Assembly (NCBI GenBank): GCA_045538465.1
Contig: JAZSRK010000020.1
Location: 1 to 26,140 of the forward strand
From: Limiplasma sp045538465
Lineage (GTDB): Bacteria; Bacillota; Clostridia; Christensenellales; Aristaeellaceae
Length of the DNA: 26,140 nucleotides
Direction: 5' to 3'
A program made the position numbers and the translations under genes. This document shows positions 21,882 through 26,140 of the stretch, piece after piece. A model generated the notes under the pieces. The model did no database searches, was not told the origin of the DNA, and saw only the letters and a program-made list of their open reading frames with translations. Positions within the stretch are counted from its first letter, which is position 1, and the number at the start of each line of letters is the position of its first letter.

Positions 21882-23489
21882 ATGGCATTTAATTCGTTAA
21901 GTTTTCTGTTGTTTCTGGCGCTGGTGGTGGTCGTGTACTACCTTGTGCCCAAAAAGCTGCAATGGCTGGTGCTGCTTATTGCCAGCTACGGCTTCTACCT
22001 ATCCGGCGGCATAGCCCATGTGTTTTACATCATCGGCACTACGCTGGTCTCCTACAGTGCAGCCCGCTGGATGCAAAAGCTGCGCAGCGATCTGCAAACA
22101 AAAACAGCCGCCGCCGGAGAGGAGCTATCCAAAGAACAAAAGCGCCAGTTAAAGGCCGCCGCCGCCAAGCGCATCCATACCATTCAAGTGGTATCGGTGC
22201 TTTTGAATCTGGCAGCGCTGGCGTATGTAAAGTACCTGAACTTCTTTATCGGCAACCTGAACAGCATTTTCGCGCTGTTCCACTGGGATGCCAGCATTCC
22301 CTTCGTCAATGCGCTGGTGCCTTTGGGCATCTCCTACTACACATTCAACTCCATCGGGTACCTGATCGATGTGGGGCGGGGCAAGCAGGAGGCCGAGACC
22401 CATCTGGGCAAGTTTGCGCTGTTTGTTTCCTTCTTTCCCTATATCGTGCAAGGCCCCCTCAGCCGCTACGGCGATGTGGGCGAGCAGCTCAAGCAGCCCC
22501 ATAGCTACAGCCACACCAATGTGAAATTCGGCGCACAGCTGATCCTCTGGGGGCTTTTCAAAAAGATGGTCATTGCCGACCGGGTGGGTCTTATCACCCC
22601 CATGGTCTTTGACCCCACCTTTGTCGTTTACAGCGGCTCCGAGATCTTCTTCGGCGTGCTGGCCTATTCCTTTCAGATCTACTGCGACTTTTCCGGCGGT
22701 GCCGATATCGCCCGCGGCGCAGCGCAAATGCTGGGCGTGGAGCTGCCCCTGAACTTTGCACGCCCCTTCTTTGCCACCTCCTTAGCCGATTTCTGGCGGC
22801 GCTGGCATATGTCGCTGGGTGCTTGGATGCGCAATTATGTTTTCTACCCGGTCATGCTCTCCAAGCCTGTTACCGCAGTAAGCAAGCTATTCCGCAAGCG
22901 CTTTGGCAGCTATGCCGGCAAAATGGTGCCCTCTGTGGCTGCGCCCATGGTGGTGTTTACCCTCATTGGCATCTGGCACGGGCTTACTTGGCAGTACATC
23001 GTCAACGGTCTGTACAACGCCACCATTATTTCTGCCAGTGTGGCGCTGGCGCCTTTGTACCAAAAGCTGGCGCAGAAGCTGCGCATCCGCACAGAGTCCT
23101 TCGGGTTTCGGCTGTTCCAGATGCTGCGCACGTTTTTGGTGCTGTGCATCTCCCGCATCATCGTAAAAGCCCCCAGCCTGAAAGAAGCCTTCCGCATGAT
23201 CAAGGCATTGTTTACCCGTGTGGATCTCTCCTTCTTTACCGGCGTGGATGGCAGGATCTTCGAGTTTGGCGTAAACCGGCAAGAGATGCTGCTTTTGTTC
23301 CTCTGCGTTATGTTGCTGCTGGTGATCGGCATCCTGCAGGAAAAAGGGATCAAAATACGCGAGACCATTGCCCAGCAGAATGTATTCATCCGCTGGTCGC
23401 TGGTGATCGGCATGATCTTTGTTGTTATGATCTTTGGTGTCTACGGCCCGGGATACAACGCCAGTTCCTTTATCTATGGCGCTTTCTGA
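21882..23489 (+). CDS. MBOAT-family O-acyltransferase (AlgI/DltB-like)
   Basis: This 535-residue polytopic membrane protein moves an acyl group from a cytoplasmic donor to an extracellular acceptor. Family markers are LVPLGISYYTFNSIGYLIDV, SFFPYIVQGPLSRYGDVGEQL, YSFQIYCDFSGGADIARGAAQMLG, FWRRWHMSLGAWMRNYVFYP and the catalytic histidine H366 in IGIWHGLTW. About 11-13 spans; length is close to AlgI/DltB (400-530), with a longer C-terminal part. ATG 21882 follows GGAAGGA. The next gene, a ligase, starts 19 bases after its stop, so the pair is one unit. The acceptor could be a wall polymer or exopolysaccharide. Neither a carrier protein nor a DltD/SGNH partner is present. Confidence 0.92.
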   Translation: MAFNSLSFLLFLALVVVVYYLVPKKLQWLVLLIASYGFYLSGGIAHVFYIIGTTLVSYSAARWMQKLRSDLQTKTAAAGEELSKEQKRQLKAAAAKRIHTIQVVSVLLNLAALAYVKYLNFFIGNLNSIFALFHWDASIPFVNALVPLGISYYTFNSIGYLIDVGRGKQEAETHLGKFALFVSFFPYIVQGPLSRYGDVGEQLKQPHSYSHTNVKFGAQLILWGLFKKMVIADRVGLITPMVFDPTFVVYSGSEIFFGVLAYSFQIYCDFSGGADIARGAAQMLGVELPLNFARPFFATSLADFWRRWHMSLGAWMRNYVFYPVMLSKPVTAVSKLFRKRFGSYAGKMVPSVAAPMVVFTLIGIWHGLTWQYIVNGLYNATIISASVALAPLYQKLAQKLRIRTESFGFRLFQMLRTFLVLCISRIIVKAPSLKEAFRMIKALFTRVDLSFFTGVDGRIFEFGVNRQEMLLLFLCVMLLLVIGILQEKGIKIRETIAQQNVFIRWSLVIGMIFVVMIFGVYGPGYNASSFIYGAF

Positions 23490-23508
23490 TAACAGAAGGA
23501 GGAAAACC

Positions 23509-24987
23509 ATGCTCGCATCCATTGCGCTGACCATTCAAGCGAAAGCTCTGGAGCACCCGCAAAAGCCTGCTGTATTGGCAGGCGACCAAGTGTGTACCTA
23601 TGAGCAGCTGGCCGCCATGAGCCGCAAGGCTGCCCAATGCTTTTTACAAATGGGCATCCACACCGGCGACCGGGTGGTGGTAGAAGCCGACCATACCCTG
23701 CCCTATCTGTATGCTTGGTATGGCATTCAACTGCTGGGCGCCGCTTTTGTGCCCTTGGAAAAAGGCACCCCTTCCAACCGCATCCAAGAGATCGCCGCCG
23801 AGCTGGAGACCGGATGGATCCTCACCCTTACCCACCGGGAGGATCTGCCCGGCAGCAAAGCGCTGGATGCGCTGTTGCCCGCCATCGAAACCATGGACGG
23901 CCGCTACCAGCCCGCCGCCCCCGCCCCCGAAAGCCTTGCCGAGATCCTCTTTACCACCGGCACCACCGGCAAAAGCAAGGGCGTTATGGTATCCTACGCC
24001 AACCAGATGAACATCGCGCTGGCGGGCATCGAGACCACCAACATCCAGCCGGATAACGTGTGGCTGATCCCAACGCCGATGAACCATGCAGCAGGTTTGC
24101 GCAAGGTGCATATCGCTATGGCTGTGGGATCGACAGTAAGCCTTTTGGAGGGTTTCCGCAACATCAAGCAGTTTTTCCAGACCATAGAGATGCACAAGGT
24201 CACTTCGCTGTACCTGCCGCCATCCGCTATCCACCTTTTGCTGGCTGTGGCCTCCAAGAATCTGGCGGCGCTGAAAGATCAGCTGCGCTTTATCTATTCC
24301 AGCTCCACCGCCTACCCGGAGACCGACAAGGAAAAGATGCGCGCCCTGCTGCCCGGCGTGTATATGTACAATTGCTTCGGCAGCTCCGAAGTAGGGGTGG
24401 TATGCACCGACGAGTTCTGCGTCTCCGGCGGCTCTGCCTATACCGGCAGCGTGGGCAAGCCCAACTCTTACAGCCAGATCGTGCTTTTGGACGAAGACGG
24501 CAACGAAGTGACCGATGCCTCGCCCGAAAAGCCTGCGCTGGTAGCCATACGCAGCAAGTCGGTCATGCAGGGCTACTGGGGAGAACCCGAGCAGACCGCC
24601 AAGGCTCTGAAAGACGGCATGCTGGTCATGAGCGACCTATGCTACTTCGCCCCAAACGGCGAATTGGTCTTGGTGGGCCGCAGCAACGATACCATCAACT
24701 TGGGCGGCCTCAAGATCGCCCCCGCAGAGGTGGAAGAAGTGGTGATGCGTGCCGCCTGTGTGGATGAATGCCTGCTCATCCCCGTCACCCGTGGTGCCAA
24801 CGCAGCGCTGAAGCTGCTGGTGGTGCTCAAGGAAGGCCAACCGCTGGACGAAGCCGCCATTCGCAGCCTGATCGCCGCCCATCTGGAACCCTACAAAATG
24901 CCCAAGCAGATCGTGGTGATCGATGAGATCATCCGCACGTTCAACGGCAAGATCGACCGCAAGCAAATGATCGCTCAATATGCTTGA
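23509..24987 (+). CDS. Acyl-activating AMP ligase paired with the MBOAT
   Basis: This 492-residue ANL enzyme has FTTGTTGKSKGVM near residues 149-161, YNCFGSSEVG near 287-296, a changed A7 region (MSDLCYF in place of YTGDxxx), GRSNDTINLGGLKIAPAEVEE, and FNGKIDRKQM with catalytic lysine K481. It is close in size to DltA and other adenylation enzymes that load a carrier protein. ATG 23509 follows GAAGGAGG; an earlier in-frame ATG at 23434 lies within the MBOAT gene and is unlikely. It probably provides activated acyl groups for the MBOAT, as DltA does for DltB, but the acyl group is unknown and a DltC-like carrier gene is absent from the window. Confidence 0.9.
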   Translation: MLASIALTIQAKALEHPQKPAVLAGDQVCTYEQLAAMSRKAAQCFLQMGIHTGDRVVVEADHTLPYLYAWYGIQLLGAAFVPLEKGTPSNRIQEIAAELETGWILTLTHREDLPGSKALDALLPAIETMDGRYQPAAPAPESLAEILFTTGTTGKSKGVMVSYANQMNIALAGIETTNIQPDNVWLIPTPMNHAAGLRKVHIAMAVGSTVSLLEGFRNIKQFFQTIEMHKVTSLYLPPSAIHLLLAVASKNLAALKDQLRFIYSSSTAYPETDKEKMRALLPGVYMYNCFGSSEVGVVCTDEFCVSGGSAYTGSVGKPNSYSQIVLLDEDGNEVTDASPEKPALVAIRSKSVMQGYWGEPEQTAKALKDGMLVMSDLCYFAPNGELVLVGRSNDTINLGGLKIAPAEVEEVVMRAACVDECLLIPVTRGANAALKLLVVLKEGQPLDEAAIRSLIAAHLEPYKMPKQIVVIDEIIRTFNGKIDRKQMIAQYA

Positions 24988-25001
24988 GGTCTTGAAAATG
25001 A

Positions 25002-25042
25002 AGAAGCGAGTATCCGGCGAAACGTGCCGGATACTCGCTTCT
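25002..25042 (+). terminator. Terminator hairpin after the ligase
   Basis: A perfect 17-base stem (AGAAGCGAGTATCCGGC at 25002-25018, complement at 25026-25042) 14 bases past the stop. No long T-run follows; the 41-base repeat begins two bases later. Confidence 0.75.
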
Positions 25043-25044
25043 GT

Positions 25045-25085
25045 TCGTCGAAAAAGTCGCCGTAGGCGAGCTTTTCGACGACCTG
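25045..25085 (+). repeat. 41-base palindromic dispersed element, copy 3
   Basis: Arms TCGTCGAAAAAGTCGCC and GGCGAGCTTTTCGACGA pair at 15 of 17 positions around GTA, ending in CCTG. It lies in the sense direction of the ligase, between two hairpins. Confidence 0.9.
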
Positions 25086-25128
25086 ACGCCCCCTCCCCTC
25101 CGCATCATGCGGAAGAACTGGGGGCGTT
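25085..25128. terminator. Hairpin between the ligase repeat and trmD
   Basis: Outer arms GACGCCCCC (25085-25093) and GGGGGCGTT (25120-25128) enclose an inner CCGCAT/ATGCGG stem. It could serve the ligase on the plus strand and trmD on the minus strand. Confidence 0.65.
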
Positions 25129-25212
25129 TGAACATCAAAAAACCTCTTATTTTACCACGCCGGGGGCTTCAAAGACGAAAAAGCAACACTGTTTGCTGCT
25201 ATCGGTCGTGCA

Positions 25213-25947
25213 TCAGGAGTCTTGCTTGGCACGATCCAGCGCGGCGGCACGCTCCTTATCGGTCATGGGGGCAGTCGCAAACAGATCGGGACGCAGCCGC
25301 AGCGTTACATCCAGCGCTTGCTGCCGCCTCCATGCGTTTATCTTGGCATGGTCGCCGTTGAGCAATACCTCCGGCACCTCCATGCCCTCGTATTCCCGTG
25401 GGCGGGTGTATTGGGGATACTCCAGCAGCCCATTGGTGAAACTTTCCTCCTCGGTGCTGCCTGCGCTGCCCAGCACCCCCGGCACATACCGTGCCACCGC
25501 ATCGCAGATGACCATAGCGGCCAGCTCGCCGCCGGTAAGCACAAAATCGCCCAGCGAGATCTCCTCATCCACCACCAGATCCAGCGCCCGCTGATCCACA
25601 CCCTCATAGTGCCCGCAGAGGATGATCATGTTATCCAGCGTGGCCAGCTGTTCCACCTTCTGCTGGCAGAAGGTCTTGCCACGGGGGCTCATGTAGATGC
25701 AGGGCCCGTCGTAGCCCTTTTCGCGCAGATCGCGTACCGCATCCACAATGGGCTGCGCCAGCATGACCATGCCTGCACCGCCGCCAAAGGGGTAGTCGTC
25801 GGTGTTTTTGTGCTTACGGTCGCTGTAGGGGCGAATATCGTAAGGCGTGACGGAGACCAGCCCATCGGCAATGGCTCTGCCAAGGATACTGCTGCCCAGC
25901 ACGCTTTCGAACATTTCTGGAAAAATGGTCAAGATGGCGATCTTCAT
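25213..25947 (-). CDS. trmD: tRNA (guanine-N1)-methyltransferase
   Basis: This 244-residue SPOUT enzyme methylates G37 next to the anticodon of tRNAs using S-adenosylmethionine, preventing frameshifts. Clear motifs are MKIAILTIFPEMF at the start, DYPFGGGAGMVM, the cofactor knot ILCGHYEGVDQRALD and SLGDFVLTGGELAAM, and a C-terminal EVLLNGDHAKINAWRR. Length is normal (about 240-250). ATG 25947 follows AAAGGAAAG. In most Firmicutes rimM sits directly upstream and rplS downstream; here neither is seen, and the 190 bases upstream within the window are palindrome-rich and non-coding. Confidence 0.95.
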   Translation of the reverse strand: MKIAILTIFPEMFESVLGSSILGRAIADGLVSVTPYDIRPYSDRKHKNTDDYPFGGGAGMVMLAQPIVDAVRDLREKGYDGPCIYMSPRGKTFCQQKVEQLATLDNMIILCGHYEGVDQRALDLVVDEEISLGDFVLTGGELAAMVICDAVARYVPGVLGSAGSTEEESFTNGLLEYPQYTRPREYEGMEVPEVLLNGDHAKINAWRRQQALDVTLRLRPDLFATAPMTDKERAAALDRAKQDS

Positions 25948-25995
25948 AGAGGGTGTTCTTTCCTTTCTTCAGGGGGTGAGGTAGGGGGGAGTGTT

Positions 25996-26140
25996 CTCGC
26001 AGTGGGGCTGCGAGGGCAGCCAGCCAAAGGCTCCTGCGCGAAGCGAGGGAGCTGTCAGCGAAGCTGACTGAGGGTGCCATTAGCAGATGGAGTGTTCTTG
26101 CTGCTTTCCGCAGTTCTCAGCACTGCTGACAGCAGCTGTG
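25996..26140. repeat. Palindrome-rich stretch upstream of trmD
   Basis: Hairpins at 25996-26014 (CTCGCAG/CTGCGAG), 26030-26052 (GCTCC...GGAGC with inner CGC/GCG), 26054-26068 (GTCAGC/GCTGAC, loop GAA) and GCTGCT/AGCAGC in the last 40 bases. It resembles short extragenic palindromes common in Oscillospiraceae genomes (from memory). No gene is supported here, and it runs off the window edge. Confidence 0.65.

Overview
The window looks like chromosomal DNA from a GC-rich, low-motility-signal Firmicute of the class Clostridia, most likely in the Oscillospiraceae/Ruminococcaceae. The reasons are AGGAGG-type ribosome binding sites, sigma-A-like promoters with 17-18 base spacers, a DUF1540 protein, a QueT transporter, a paired indolepyruvate oxidoreductase/phenylacetate-CoA ligase set, and many short GC-rich palindromes between genes. 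No rRNA, tRNA, CRISPR array or intact insertion sequence was found. The taxonomic placement is inference from gene families and style.

Layout. Bases 1-1722 (+) hold the 3' part of a HAD-type phosphatase, which has an in-frame TAG just upstream of the readable part, overlapped by a serine beta-lactamase-family hydrolase. Bases 1807-2375 (-) hold queT with a compact structured leader that may be a riboswitch. Bases 2445-2612 (+) encode a DUF1540 protein. Bases 2711-4396 (-) encode a secreted protein with four peptidoglycan-binding repeats. Bases 4756-7451 are an envelope/secretome block: one orphan secreted protein (+) and three tandem paralogous small secreted proteins (-), two of which carry duplicated promoters and leaders.

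Bases 7719-15653 (+) form the metabolic core: an acyl-CoA synthetase, iorA, iorB, paaK, a double-ACT-domain protein and a sodium:solute symporter. Together they suggest import and reductive/oxidative use of aromatic (or related) acids. Aryl pyruvates would be oxidised by IorAB to aryl-acetyl-CoA plus reduced ferredoxin, with PaaK interconverting acid and CoA ester. Hairpin-rich leaders sit in front of iorA and the symporter. Bases 15840-18497 (-) encode a MATE exporter and NagA.

Bases 18498-18989 are non-coding and repeat-rich. Bases 18990-20639 (-) encode a two-gene TRAP-like permease with no visible solute-binding protein, divergent from a LysR regulator (20861-21784, +). The LysR gene is followed by an MBOAT acyltransferase and an acyl-activating ligase. 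trmD (-) closes the window, with a palindromic stretch upstream of it and no rimM next to it.

The most notable non-genic signal is a 41-base palindromic element present three times (2626, 18631, 25045). Each copy lies in the sense direction of an upstream gene and directly abuts a terminator-like hairpin with unrelated sequence. A second family of hairpins with three-base loops and compensating stem changes flanks the iorA and symporter genes. The best candidates for undescribed biology are this element, the three-paralog secreted family, the MBOAT-ligase pair without carrier protein or DltD-like partner, and the queT leader.
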